This document shows positions 44,308 to 53,384 of a stretch of DNA of 64,000 nucleotides, piece after piece. Positions within the stretch are counted from its first letter, which is position 1; every line of letters starts with the position of its first letter. The notes beneath the pieces are model-generated. The model was not told the DNA's origin. It saw only the letters and a list, made by a program, of their open reading frames with translations, and made no database searches. The DNA is from Candidatus Protochlamydia amoebophila UWE25 (lineage in GTDB: Bacteria > Chlamydiota > Chlamydiia > Chlamydiales > Parachlamydiaceae), in NCBI RefSeq assembly GCF_000011565.2, contig NC_005861.2:434001-498000 (forward strand), given 5' to 3'. Position numbers and translations under genes: made by a program.

Positions 44308-46209
44308 ATGGAAGATATTAAGCAATTGATGCAACGTCATTATATTAAATATGCCTCTTATGTCATTTTGGATAGGGCAATTCCTAATGTTATTGATGGG
44401 CTAAAGCCCGTACAGCGACGTATTCTCTATACTCTTTGGCTCATGCATGATGGCAAGCTTCATAAGGTAGCAAATGTAGCAGGTCAGACAATGGCTCTAC
44501 ATCCTCATGGAGATGCGCCAATTACCGAGGCACTTATTAATATTGCTAATAAAGGCTATTTGTTAGATCAGCAAGGAAATTTTGGTAATTTATTTACAGG
44601 AGATCCTGCCGCAGCAGCTCGTTATATTGAAACTCGTTTAACACCTTTAGCAAAAGAAACTTTATTTAATGCTGATTTGACCTCTACAATTCCCTCATAT
44701 GATGGCAGACATCAAGAACCTACTTGTCTTCCAGCCAAAATTCCCGTTGTCCTATTACAAGGCGCTGATGGAATTGCTGTAGGTATGTCCACTCATATTT
44801 TCCCTCACAATTTTTTAGAACTTTTAGAAGCAGAAATTGCCATATTAGAAGGCAAACCTTTTTCTATTCTCCCTGATTTTCCAACCGGCGGCATTATGGA
44901 TGCTTCTGACTACAATAAAGGAAAAGGAAAAGTTCGTTTGCGAGCAAAAATTGAGGTAAGGGATGCTAAGTCTTTGGTTATTACTGAAATTTGTTATGGA
45001 ACCACAACAGAATCTCTAATTCGATCAATTGATGAAGCCGCTAAAAAAGGTAAAATTAAAATTGATGCCATCAATGATTATACAGCAGAAAAAGTTGAAA
45101 TTGAAATTAAGCTTCCACGTGGGCAATATGCTCAAGATTTATTAGAAGCTTTATATGCATATACTGAATGCCAAGTTACTCTACATTCACAAATTGTGGT
45201 GATCAAAGACAATTATCCCTGGGAAACAGATGTCGATTCTATCTTACGGTTGCATACAGAAAAACTTCAGGAATATTTACAAAGAGAACTAGAATTAGAA
45301 CGCGATCATTTAAACGAAAAAATCTTCGAAAAAACTTTGGAGCAAATATTTATTGAAAATCGGCTTTATAAGCGAATTGAAGATTTAACTTCTTACGAAG
45401 AAGTTCATGTAACGATTGCTGCAAGTTTAATCCCTTTTCATTCTCAACTTTTAAGAATTCCTACAGAACAAGATAGAGAACGTTTACTCAGTATTCCCAT
45501 TCGTCGTATTACGCGATTTGACTTAGCGAAAAATCAAGAGGAAATTTTATCTCACCAGGAGCAATTGACGCGTGTTGAAAAAGATCTGAAAAATATCATT
45601 AAAGTAGCCATTCGTTATCTCAATAGTTTGATTAAAAAATTTGCAAGCGAACATAAGCGAAAAACAGAAATTCAAGTAATTCAGCAAGTCGATACTCGTG
45701 CGATGGAAACAAGGCAAATTACTGTCTGTTTTGATCCTACAACTGGATTTATAGGAACTAAAGTCACTAGCAACTATACAATTGAGTGTACAAATTTTGA
45801 TAAATTACTTGTAATATTCAAGGACGGAACTTATCAAATCATCAATATTCCTGAAAAACAATATGTCCATCATAAGGGGAATAAAGTTGTTTATGTAGGT
45901 ATAGCAGATAAAAAGACAATTATTAACGTCGTTTATCGAGATCCCGAAACTCACTATGTTTATGCAAAACGTTTTATTGTCGAAAAATTCATTTTAGATA
46001 AATATTACCGCTATTTGGAAGAAGGAACAACTTTGGAATTTATTTCTACACAACCTGGAGTTTCTTTAGAATTACAATTTATTCCAAAACCTCGTCAAAC
46101 TATTTCAAAAATGCAATTTCAAATCGATAATATAGCGGTAAAAGGGGTGACAGCCAAAGGTATTCGCATATCAAACCGGGAAGTCAAAAAAGTTATTATT
46201 GCCAAATAA
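44308..46209 (+). CDS. parC: DNA topoisomerase IV subunit A (second GyrA paralog)
   Basis: DNA-cleaving subunit. Seen: MQRHYIKYASYVILDRAIPN, KPVQRRILYTLW, HPHGDAPI and catalytic Tyr in AAARYIETRL, and a shortened C-terminal region without a clear full set of six beta-pinwheel blades. 633 residues, shorter than E. coli ParC (752). TAGGAATAG precedes the ATG. Operon with parE. Confidence 0.93.
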   Translation: MEDIKQLMQRHYIKYASYVILDRAIPNVIDGLKPVQRRILYTLWLMHDGKLHKVANVAGQTMALHPHGDAPITEALINIANKGYLLDQQGNFGNLFTGDPAAAARYIETRLTPLAKETLFNADLTSTIPSYDGRHQEPTCLPAKIPVVLLQGADGIAVGMSTHIFPHNFLELLEAEIAILEGKPFSILPDFPTGGIMDASDYNKGKGKVRLRAKIEVRDAKSLVITEICYGTTTESLIRSIDEAAKKGKIKIDAINDYTAEKVEIEIKLPRGQYAQDLLEALYAYTECQVTLHSQIVVIKDNYPWETDVDSILRLHTEKLQEYLQRELELERDHLNEKIFEKTLEQIFIENRLYKRIEDLTSYEEVHVTIAASLIPFHSQLLRIPTEQDRERLLSIPIRRITRFDLAKNQEEILSHQEQLTRVEKDLKNIIKVAIRYLNSLIKKFASEHKRKTEIQVIQQVDTRAMETRQITVCFDPTTGFIGTKVTSNYTIECTNFDKLLVIFKDGTYQIINIPEKQYVHHKGNKVVYVGIADKKTIINVVYRDPETHYVYAKRFIVEKFILDKYYRYLEEGTTLEFISTQPGVSLELQFIPKPRQTISKMQFQIDNIAVKGVTAKGIRISNREVKKVIIAK

Positions 46210-46322
46210 GCCATTGCAATGTGTTTTGATCTTTATAAAGCTCTTTGAAGGAGTTACGACCCTTTAGTTTATTGTGCTTGGATAAATACGAGAAAGAAAA
46301 TTAAGAAACGAGGTATTTAGTT

Positions 46323-46946
46323 TTGCAATTGCCTTTAAAGATTGAAGTTAAACCTCATGAATGGCGTAAAGAACTTTTTACTCTTTATATTAATGAAGAG
46401 CGAGAGCGAGATATCCATTCATCTATTTTCGGGAAAAAACCCATTTTACCTACTTGTTTACAGCTCTCTGATTGGAAAGAAATGTTTGATCGATGGGAAT
46501 ACAAACGAACTAGAAATTACGTTATTTGGCGTCTATCTAATCAATCTTATCACTCAGAACAACTACAAAAATTACTTAAAGATAAACTTGTTCAACCTGT
46601 AACCATACAAAAAGTAATTCAAGAATGTAAAATAGCAGGGTATTTGAATGATGAGGATTGGATTTCTTCATTTATGCGTAGTCATCAAAAAAAACATAGT
46701 TTGCGATCCATTCTTGTTAAACTTCAAACAAAAGGGTTAACGAGAGAGAGTTTAGAACAAATTAAACAAGAATGGAATCAATCAGATCAAGAAAAAAATG
46801 GAATTCTCACATTACTTCGAACTCGCTATCAGCATCAAAATTTAAGGGATTTTGTGATAAAACAAAAAGTTGTGACAGCTTTGATGCGTAAAGGATATTC
46901 ATTTGATTTAATAGAAACAACGATACGCGAATTTATTGTGGATTAG
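46323..46946 (+). CDS. recX: RecX-family regulatory protein
   Basis: Seen: 207 residues, all-helical, with three RecX-type helical repeats: NYVIWRLSNQSYHSEQLQKL, GYLNDEDWISSFMRSH, SILVKLQTKGLTRESLEQI, and KVVTALMRKGYSFDLIETTI. Known: RecX binds and inhibits RecA filaments. GAGG (46310-46313) lies 9 nt before a TTG (46323), so a TTG start is likely. The N-terminal 60 residues are less conserved. Follows parC by 113 nt and could be in the same transcript. Confidence 0.82.
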   Translation: MQLPLKIEVKPHEWRKELFTLYINEERERDIHSSIFGKKPILPTCLQLSDWKEMFDRWEYKRTRNYVIWRLSNQSYHSEQLQKLLKDKLVQPVTIQKVIQECKIAGYLNDEDWISSFMRSHQKKHSLRSILVKLQTKGLTRESLEQIKQEWNQSDQEKNGILTLLRTRYQHQNLRDFVIKQKVVTALMRKGYSFDLIETTIREFIVD

Positions 46947-47053
46947 TTTTATTTTTTTAATTAATTTATTTGCCATATTGTGTAATATAAATTATTTTGA
47001 TATTATAAAAGTAAAGACCAGGGATTTCTGGCCAATTATCAAAGTAGGTCTGT

Positions 47054-47320
47054 ATGTCTCAAGAAAATGTTAGTTCAGTTGGAGCTGTTGATTCAGCGAG
47101 CGTAAATGTGCAAGATCCAGCAGCAACAAATTCTCCAAATGGAACATTAAAGTCTAGTTCGGAAGTCAAAAGTTTGGCTGCCTTCAAAGAAATGGCTCCT
47201 GAAGTTTATGATAAAATGATGTTGTCAATAGCAACTGAGATTTGTAATAAAATGAAAGCACACCAAGAAAAATTGAAACAGATGTGGCGAGAGGCAACTG
47301 AACGTGCAAAAGGGGGATAG
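47054..47320 (+). CDS. Small conserved-looking protein of unknown function
   Basis: Not recognised. 88 residues: a Ser/Asn/Ala-rich flexible N-terminal half and a helical, amphipathic C-terminal half (LAAFKEMAPEVYDKMMLSIA, EICNKMKAHQEKLKQMWREA). No signal peptide or membrane segment. TAGGTCTGT precedes the ATG. The size and disordered-plus-helical layout recall type III secretion needle or chaperone-type small proteins, but no motif supports this. Confidence 0.6.
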   Translation: MSQENVSSVGAVDSASVNVQDPAATNSPNGTLKSSSEVKSLAAFKEMAPEVYDKMMLSIATEICNKMKAHQEKLKQMWREATERAKGG

Positions 47321-47377
47321 CTTTCTTATTTTATATTCTATCATGATGAAATCAAACTATTCTACATTGCTTTGTTG

Positions 47378-47425
47378 AATCGCTAGTGATGGCTATAAGT
47401 TCACATAATAGCGATTTACTTTTTA
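47378..47425 (+). terminator. Possible terminator after the 88-residue gene
   Basis: AATCGCTA (47378-47385) pairs with TAGCGATT (47409-47416), loop 23 nt, then TACTTTTTAG. Modest stem with an interrupted T run. Confidence 0.4.
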
Positions 47426-47577
47426 GTTAAAATAATTTTTGACAATCAATCACATGGAATATGCAAATATTTTCAATTTCAAATAAATTCCTTTTTGACC
47501 TACATAGTAGCTAAATCTTAGCGGACAAAAATGAATTTTAACTTTAGCTAAAGTCAATTCTTCTTTAGAATAAGCTT

Positions 47578-47883
47578 ATGTTTGATTACCAATTATTTTT
47601 AGCATTTCCTATTTCAGAAGCTTACTTTTATCAATTGCTCCAGATTTCAGAACCAGTTCGCAACTTATTCATTCAAGAAATTGAAGGGGAATATTTGCAA
47701 CAAATCACCTATCAAAAAAAGATTTATTTAGGCAAAAATGTCGGGCATTCGGTTGAATTGGAAAAATTAGAATTTATACAAAATCATATTTTCAGTTTAC
47801 TTAAACGATTAGTGAGCGATTATCCCTATCACGAGCAGTCCCTAGTAGTTTTAGCTATTCCTCAGAATGAATGTTCTTCTTAA
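47578..47883 (+). CDS. Small protein of unknown function ahead of rluD
   Basis: Not recognised. 101 residues, probably alpha/beta, no signal or membrane segment (starts MFDYQLFLAFPISEAYFYQL). It ends 15 nt before rluD and shares its transcript. In C. trachomatis a small hypothetical gene (CT659, from memory) sits between gyrA_2 and rluD, so this may be its counterpart. Its first residues resemble the 2H phosphoesterase-like start of LigT proteins, but no HxTx motif is present. Confidence 0.6.
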   Translation: MFDYQLFLAFPISEAYFYQLLQISEPVRNLFIQEIEGEYLQQITYQKKIYLGKNVGHSVELEKLEFIQNHIFSLLKRLVSDYPYHEQSLVVLAIPQNECSS

Positions 47884-47898
47884 AGAAAAAGTATTTTT

Positions 47899-48855
47899 AT
47901 GGCAAATTCTTATGGAGAAGAAGTTGATCTCTTAATCATATCTGAAGATGAGGTGGGAGAACGCTTAGATAAAGTTTTAGCTAGACGTTTTAATGCTAAA
48001 TACTCTCGTACCTATTTTCAATTTTTGATTGATAAGCATTTGATATTAGTCAATGGGATTGCTGTCAAAAAAAGGACATTATTGCAAGAAGGGGATGAAG
48101 TTGAAGTGCAATTCCTCGCATCTCCTGAATCAAATTTAATGCCAGAAAATATTCCTTTATCTATTCTTTACGAGGATGAACATCTTCTTGTCATTAACAA
48201 ACCAGCCGGAATGGTCGTTCATCCAGCACCTGGTAATTGGTCAGGTACTTTTGTGAACGCTCTACTTTATTATTGTCAGAAGTTACCGCTTTTACCAGAC
48301 ACTATACGTCCTGGCATTGTTCATCGGTTAGATAAAGGCACTTCAGGACTATTAGTGGCAGCTAAAACGCTTGAGACGCAGCAAAAACTCATTGAATTGT
48401 TTGCCTCTAGAAAAGTCTATAAAGCTTACCTAGCTATTTGTATTGGACGACCAGCAGATGGAGAAATACAAGCACCTATTGGTAGGCATCCTATACATCG
48501 TAAACAAATGGCTGTTATTCCGACTGGTAAACCTGCCATTAGTTTTTGCAAAACACTTGGATGGAGTGATAAATTGAGCTTTGTGCAAATTGAGATTGCC
48601 ACGGGTCGCACCCATCAAATTCGTGTGCATATGAAGTATAGAGGGTCTCCTATTCTAGGAGATCCCTTGTATGGTCAAATTTCTTTAAATCAATATTACT
48701 CTGTTCCACATCAACTTCTTCATGCAGCGGTATTGCGTTTTCAACACCCCATTTCGCTAGAAAATCTAGAATTTTGTACTCCACCTCCTCCGGAAATGGT
48801 TCGATTGATTAAAAAAATAGACCCTAAATCTCCATATATTCGAGATGTTGAATAG
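47899..48855 (+). CDS. rluD: 23S rRNA pseudouridine synthase RluD family
   Basis: Seen: N-terminal S4 RNA-binding domain (GERLDKVLARRFNAKYSRTY), then the RluA/RluD catalytic block PGIVHRLDKGTSGLLVAAKT with the catalytic Asp, GRHPIHRKQMAV, and ATGRTHQIRVHMKYRGSPIL. 318 residues, as RluD (326 in E. coli). Known: RluD modifies helix 69 of 23S rRNA. From memory CT658 in C. trachomatis, next to the topoisomerase pair as here. Confidence 0.93.
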   Translation: MANSYGEEVDLLIISEDEVGERLDKVLARRFNAKYSRTYFQFLIDKHLILVNGIAVKKRTLLQEGDEVEVQFLASPESNLMPENIPLSILYEDEHLLVINKPAGMVVHPAPGNWSGTFVNALLYYCQKLPLLPDTIRPGIVHRLDKGTSGLLVAAKTLETQQKLIELFASRKVYKAYLAICIGRPADGEIQAPIGRHPIHRKQMAVIPTGKPAISFCKTLGWSDKLSFVQIEIATGRTHQIRVHMKYRGSPILGDPLYGQISLNQYYSVPHQLLHAAVLRFQHPISLENLEFCTPPPPEMVRLIKKIDPKSPYIRDVE

Positions 48856-48871
48856 GAGAGATAGATATGAG

Positions 48872-49327
48872 ATGAAGTTAGTTATTCAACGTGTGTTACA
48901 AGCGCAAGTTTATATTGATGATAACCTGTTTAGTGCAATTGGCCCTGGCTTAATGTTATTGCTAGGAATTCACCATCAAGATAACTTAGAGCAGATTTTA
49001 TGGTCTGTGGATAAGCTAGTTCATTTACGCATTTTTAACGATGAAAATGGAAAGATGAATAGAAATGTAAAAGAATGTGAAGGAGAAATATTAGTAGTCA
49101 GTCAATTTACTTTATACGGAAATTGTTTAAATGGTCGAAGACCCGACTTTATCCAAGCTGCTTCTCCTCCAATAGCTCTTTCTCTTTACAGACAATTTAT
49201 TGATGAATTAAAAAAAGAAGCTCCCCATGTCAAAACAGGACAGTTTGGGGCTCAGATGCAAGTTTCATTAACAAACGATGGTCCTGTTACTTTTATCCTA
49301 GAGTCATTGGATCGACGGAAAGCATAA
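48872..49327 (+). CDS. dtd: D-aminoacyl-tRNA deacylase
   Basis: Removes D-amino acids and glycine from mischarged tRNAs. Seen: MKLVIQRVLQAQVYIDD at the N-terminus, the SQFTLYGN motif and NDGPVTF, the two Dtd active-site signatures. From the ATG at 48872 it has 151 residues (E. coli 145); GGAGAG (48856-48861) is upstream. The longer frame from 48845 would overlap rluD. Operon with rluD. Confidence 0.93.
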   Translation: MKLVIQRVLQAQVYIDDNLFSAIGPGLMLLLGIHHQDNLEQILWSVDKLVHLRIFNDENGKMNRNVKECEGEILVVSQFTLYGNCLNGRRPDFIQAASPPIALSLYRQFIDELKKEAPHVKTGQFGAQMQVSLTNDGPVTFILESLDRRKA

Positions 49328-49550
49328 TTTAAAAATTTTTTGCTTTTTATCTACCATTTCACTTGTTTAACAAGTGAATAAATGCTTATAAAATATTTTA
49401 TATAGAGAAAGTAAAATAAAAAAAAACTTTTGATGGTTTTTTCTAGAAAATTATAGAATAATTCGCTATTGTCAAATTAAGAGACAATTATGTTTTATTG
49501 CATACGACGTCGAATGTTATCAACGTTTCATATTTGCAAAGGATCGAATT

Positions 49551-49799
49551 ATGAAAGAATTTGTAGCATATATAGTTAAGAATTTGGTCGATCATCCAGA
49601 CAAGGTAAAGATTAATGAAATCGGCGGTACACAAACACTGATTATCGAATTATCAGTCGAAAAGTCTGATATTGGAAAAATTATAGGGAAAAAAGGTAAG
49701 ACCATTAATGCGATCCGTACTCTATTGATGTCTGTTGCAAGTCGCAATGGTATTCGCGTTAATTTGGAAATCTTAGAAGAAAATTCTAGACCCGAATAA
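49551..49799 (+). CDS. khpA: KH-domain RNA-binding protein KhpA
   Basis: Seen: 82 residues, one KH domain with the GxxG loop GKIIGKKGKTINAIRTLL. AAAGGA lies about 9 nt before the ATG. Known: KhpA pairs with KhpB/EloR in several bacteria and binds many RNAs, affecting cell elongation. Whether Chlamydiae have KhpB cannot be judged here. In other phyla khpA is near rpsP-rimM-trmD; here it stands alone. Confidence 0.88.
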   Translation: MKEFVAYIVKNLVDHPDKVKINEIGGTQTLIIELSVEKSDIGKIIGKKGKTINAIRTLLMSVASRNGIRVNLEILEENSRPE

Positions 49800-49815
49800 T
49801 TTCTATTTAAGGATG

Positions 49816-49841
49816 TAAGAAATAAGTTTGCTTATTTCTTA
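49816..49841 (+). terminator. Hairpin after khpA
   Basis: Perfect 11-bp stem TAAGAAATAAG / CTTATTTCTTA with loop TTTG, starting 17 nt after the khpA stop. No T run directly follows, so termination is probable but not certain. Confidence 0.55.
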
Positions 49842-49843
49842 TG

Positions 49844-49899
49844 CTATTTGTCAGAAATAGTCTTACTGTATTAATTACAGCTATATTTCTGACAAATAG
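49844..49899. repeat. 16-bp inverted repeat with nested hairpin
   Basis: CTATTTGTCAGAAATA (49844-49859) faces its exact complement (49884-49899); inside, CTGTA / TACAG forms a second stem. It follows the khpA hairpin. The remaining bases to 50091 are AT-rich with no gene seen. Could be a bidirectional terminator, an element end or a small structured RNA. Confidence 0.6.
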
Positions 49900-50091
49900 T
49901 ATTCACTTATCTCGCTCAATTTTCACATAATCTAAACTAAATTTGAAGATGATTAGTTTTTCCTAGAGAGTTTTCATCTTAGTACACTATTCCTAATTTT
50001 TCACTAAATTTTATTTTAGCTCCCTATAAACGACTAAAAAATCTGTTTTGAAATTAGGAAATAACATTTTAATTTTTGGTTAAAAGAAGAA

Positions 50092-52749
50092 TTAGGTTAA
50101 ACGAGGTAAAAAGGGTGTAACCATCGATTTTCGAGAATTTAGCGCTCCTGCTTTAAATCTTAGAATCGCTAATGACATTCCTTTCTGAGATTCGTTCACA
50201 ATTTTCTGAGGAATATGAGGGAAATGAGAGGAAAAAATGATTTGATAATTTTGGGCATTAGGTCCTAAGAATTCTACTGACATGTTTTCTACAAAGCTTT
50301 TAGCGACTGTTTGAAAGCCTGTTAGAAAAGAATTTAAATGATCACTTGCTTGTAGCGTATTTGGAATCCAAAACCAAAGTTCATCTTGATGAGAATACGG
50401 GCCAATTTGATTGCGATAAACTTCTTCGGAACTCGCAATAGTACTGATCATGTGCAGATGTAAATCAATCTCTGGTTTATCCCGATTAATTTCCCTAGAT
50501 TTATTCAACCAAGTTGAGCGGATACTTTGAGCATGTTCAAGGAAGAAAGGAAAATTAAACGCAAACATTTTTGTTTGTCCAACCCGTGCACAACCATTTT
50601 GTTCTTTAGCATCTAAAAAGATGTTAGAATAGCACCCTTCCACACAGAGCTGTAAGTTTTTTTGAACAGAAGATTCTCTGAGGTCATAAATCTTCTTATA
50701 AAATTGATACATATCTTGTTGTTGGAGAATTCGTTGCGCGGCTATTTTTGTGAATTTTTTATCAAGGGGAATGTCATCAAAATGTATAATCTCTGTTTCA
50801 TAGCCCATGGATAAAGATTTTAAACGGTTGAGAAGTTGGGCAATGCAAAACAAATCCCGGTTTGAAACTTTTGTCAAAAGATCTGTATCATCTAAAATTG
50901 CGTGAAGGTAGCATAAATATTCTTGAAATTCTCGTTGAGGATGAACAAAAAATTGATTGGTTTGGTAAGTGACTAACCGTCGTTGCAGAAGGCGTTGCAG
51001 AATGCGAATTTGGCTAGAATTACCTGTTGAAAGAGCAAGTTTTTGAATCCGGTTATCAATGGCTTGCGCTGTCATTCCACCTAAACTATAGCGATCATTA
51101 ATAAGAAAGGCTTGTTCAGCAATCAAAACGTTACAAGACTGAGTATCTCCAATTAATGCTGTAGGAACGGATAAAGTTTTTAGCGAGCTTTTGTGGTGAT
51201 CAACAACACTGATTACTTCTAGATAGGAAGCCATTTTGACTTCTTCCAAATTACAAAAATCTCTTAAAGTAATAGTCCCAAGGCCGTTCATTCGTAAATC
51301 TGTCGCTCTAATAACACCAACGGGAAACAAAGACCCATCTTTTTCGGGAATAACGACAGTGATAAAGTCATGGCTCTGCATTTTGTGACGTATTTCATCG
51401 ATGTCGCTTCTTAGATTAACATAAAGGAGAGAAGATCCTAATACTTTATGCTTGACACCTAAGACGATATCAAGACGTTCTACATAATTGCGTACATTTT
51501 GAATAGCCGCATCAAGCTGATTAATAATTTTTTCTAATTTAAGGAAAATTTTAGGGCAATCTTCTTTAAGCTTGCCTTGTTCATCGAAAATAGAGCTTTT
51601 TGGAAGAGATTTGATACTATGCTGAAAATACAAGAGCTCTGAGACAGATAAAAAATTAAGTGCTTGAATTAAATCATCAAAAGTTCCGCTAAGTCCTTTT
51701 TTGACATGTAAAATTTTGTAAAAAAAATCATGCAAATCATTTTTTTGTTTTTCGTTAAATTCCTGGACAGGTTCACAATCTTTAATTTTCACATCAAAAA
51801 CTGAAGAATTAAATAGCGGAAAATCGATAACCGAAAGGTTTGTTTTAGCAAAGAGGGAAATGAGTTTAGTGTGTAGATTATTTTTAAACCATCTCAAACA
51901 AGATTTAAATAGAATAATAATTTGGCGAACAGTTTCTACATCAGAGCTTTGCCAATCACCTAAATAATGTCCGTTTTCATCAATTAAGATAATTGCTTTT
52001 TCATTAGTTTCATGATCAATATAACCCGTTAAAGTTTCTTTTGCTTCTTTAATAAAGTCTTTTTGGGATACGAGATCTATGGCTGTCAAAGTGATTGTTT
52101 GAGCGGTACGAGCCAGACAATTAAATAAACCTTCTCCAAACATTTCACTAACAATCGATGAAATAGGGGAATCAGGAGGGCCTCCAGGTAAGCACCATTG
52201 ATGGAGCCCTCTAGTAACTCTAGAGGCAAAAGCATCAACCCAACCCCAAAAAGAGGCTATCATGGTATCTACGTCAGGGGACAAATGAGCAGCTATGAAA
52301 TGTGTTCCATTATAGCTTTTATCCATTCCTATGGGAAAAAAGGCTTGGTAATCGCTCCTAGGAATCCATTTTCCAACGATCTTAGCACGAATTGCATAGT
52401 TTTCTTCATCGCTTAACTCAGAGAAGTTATTGAGCCAAAATTCGAAGGTATTCATTGTTAATGATTCGCTGAGAATTTTTTCTCGATTAACACGCTCCAT
52501 AAAATCTAGAATAGCACTAAGAAGGAAAGATTGCGTAGGCGCTTGATTAATCAAATCACAAAGGGTTTTGTTGATCATTCTGAAGCGGTGCCTAAAGCTC
52601 AAATTGAGAAACTCAGTTGAGCGAAAGGAGTCAATCAAAGCTTGAATATCAGGAAAAGTTTGCGCCTGTGAGATATGACATAAAGAAAAACAAGGTGAGC
52701 TTGGGAAGGCTGAGGCGGTAGATGGGAGACTTTCTAATGATTTAGTCAT
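50092..52749 (-). CDS. Large DHH-superfamily phosphoesterase-like protein with CBS-like segment
   Basis: Seen: 885 residues from the ATG at 52749 (the longer frame to 52803 enters a tRNA). A helical N-terminal 150 residues, then HFIAAHLSPDVDTMIASFWG (like the PDxD motif of family II pyrophosphatases), a long helical insert, a CBS-like stretch (FITVVIPEKDGSLFPVGVIR), then EVISVVDHHKSSLKTL (the DHH motif) with IGDTQSCNVLIAEQA, and a helical C-terminal third. The order PDxD - CBS - DHH is that of Mn-dependent inorganic pyrophosphatase PpaC, but the protein is far longer. Inferred: pyrophosphatase or nucleotide phosphodiesterase with extra domains. Not confidently assigned. Confidence 0.6.
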   Translation of the reverse strand: MTKSLESLPSTASAFPSSPCFSLCHISQAQTFPDIQALIDSFRSTEFLNLSFRHRFRMINKTLCDLINQAPTQSFLLSAILDFMERVNREKILSESLTMNTFEFWLNNFSELSDEENYAIRAKIVGKWIPRSDYQAFFPIGMDKSYNGTHFIAAHLSPDVDTMIASFWGWVDAFASRVTRGLHQWCLPGGPPDSPISSIVSEMFGEGLFNCLARTAQTITLTAIDLVSQKDFIKEAKETLTGYIDHETNEKAIILIDENGHYLGDWQSSDVETVRQIIILFKSCLRWFKNNLHTKLISLFAKTNLSVIDFPLFNSSVFDVKIKDCEPVQEFNEKQKNDLHDFFYKILHVKKGLSGTFDDLIQALNFLSVSELLYFQHSIKSLPKSSIFDEQGKLKEDCPKIFLKLEKIINQLDAAIQNVRNYVERLDIVLGVKHKVLGSSLLYVNLRSDIDEIRHKMQSHDFITVVIPEKDGSLFPVGVIRATDLRMNGLGTITLRDFCNLEEVKMASYLEVISVVDHHKSSLKTLSVPTALIGDTQSCNVLIAEQAFLINDRYSLGGMTAQAIDNRIQKLALSTGNSSQIRILQRLLQRRLVTYQTNQFFVHPQREFQEYLCYLHAILDDTDLLTKVSNRDLFCIAQLLNRLKSLSMGYETEIIHFDDIPLDKKFTKIAAQRILQQQDMYQFYKKIYDLRESSVQKNLQLCVEGCYSNIFLDAKEQNGCARVGQTKMFAFNFPFFLEHAQSIRSTWLNKSREINRDKPEIDLHLHMISTIASSEEVYRNQIGPYSHQDELWFWIPNTLQASDHLNSFLTGFQTVAKSFVENMSVEFLGPNAQNYQIIFSSHFPHIPQKIVNESQKGMSLAILRFKAGALNSRKSMVTPFLPRLT

Positions 52750-52772
52750 TGTAATTTTCTTTTGAGTCAAAT

Positions 52773-52845
52773 CGGACCGAGTAGGATTCGAACCTACGAC
52801 CACCCGCTTAGAAGGCGGGTGCTCTATCCACTGAGCTATCAGTCC
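52773..52845 (-). tRNA. tRNA-Arg (anticodon TCT)
   Basis: Minus-strand cloverleaf of 73 nt: acceptor GGACTGA/TCGGTCC (one G-T type pair), D arm GCTC/GAGC, anticodon stem CCCGC/GCGGG around CTTCTAA (anticodon TCT, codon AGA), T loop GTTCGAATC, discriminator G. CCA not encoded. Immediately upstream of the DHH gene on the same strand. Confidence 0.95.
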
Positions 52846-52979
52846 AGAAAGGTTTATCGAAGGCTTATTCTAGCCAATTGCAATAAAACCTAAAATGTTA
52901 GCTTGAAGGCTTGTTATTTTCAAGAATTTTCGACTGCTCAGTAATTTCTTTTTGTAAATTGTTGACGATTTGTTTGCAT

Positions 52980-53384
52980 TTAAAATTTAATGAGCTGTTG
53001 AAGTCTTTGAATTTGCCTTTGAAGTTCGGGTGAATTTTTATAAATCTGCCAACAGTGTTTTCCTATGTGAAGTAAACCAATTGAACTCATGAGGAAATTT
53101 CCTTTTTTCCCAATAAGATTTAATTGGGAAAGGACAAGTGTTAAAGTGGGAAAACACAGTGAATGAGTAAGAATGTATATGTGATGAGAACGCAAATCAT
53201 CTTGATTACGCATTAAAGTATTTATCGAGTGAAATAACAATTTGTCGGCTAAGCAATAAACTCCAAAGATGGTGGCTGTCAATTCTGCATTGATATGGAA
53301 TAATTTACCGTAAATAAAACCAGTTAACGTGTCAATAGTTAGACTAATAGGTAATGTAGAGAGTTGTGGCAGTGCTTTTAGCAT
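52980..53384 (-). CDS. Small membrane protein of unknown function
   Basis: Not recognised. 134 residues from the ATG at 53384, which follows TTGGAG by 6-7 nt. Two to three hydrophobic segments (LTIDTLTGFIYGKLF, TATIFGVYCLADKLLF, FPTLTLVLSQLNLIG) and a charged C-terminal helix (ELQRQIQRLQQLI). Inferred inner-membrane or, given the lifestyle, possibly an inclusion-membrane protein; the paired hydrophobic lobes are loosely Inc-like, but this is weak. Confidence 0.55.
   Translation of the reverse strand: MLKALPQLSTLPISLTIDTLTGFIYGKLFHINAELTATIFGVYCLADKLLFHSINTLMRNQDDLRSHHIYILTHSLCFPTLTLVLSQLNLIGKKGNFLMSSIGLLHIGKHCWQIYKNSPELQRQIQRLQQLIKF

Noticed and set aside
42407-46209. parE/parC as the primary gyrase genes
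   Set aside because: ParE at 606 residues and a shortened ParC C-terminus fit topoisomerase IV, and the position matches the second gyrase pair of Chlamydia.
52750-52803. N-terminal extension of the DHH protein into tRNA-Arg(TCT)
   Set aside because: It would translate part of the tRNA gene; the ATG at 52749 is outside it.
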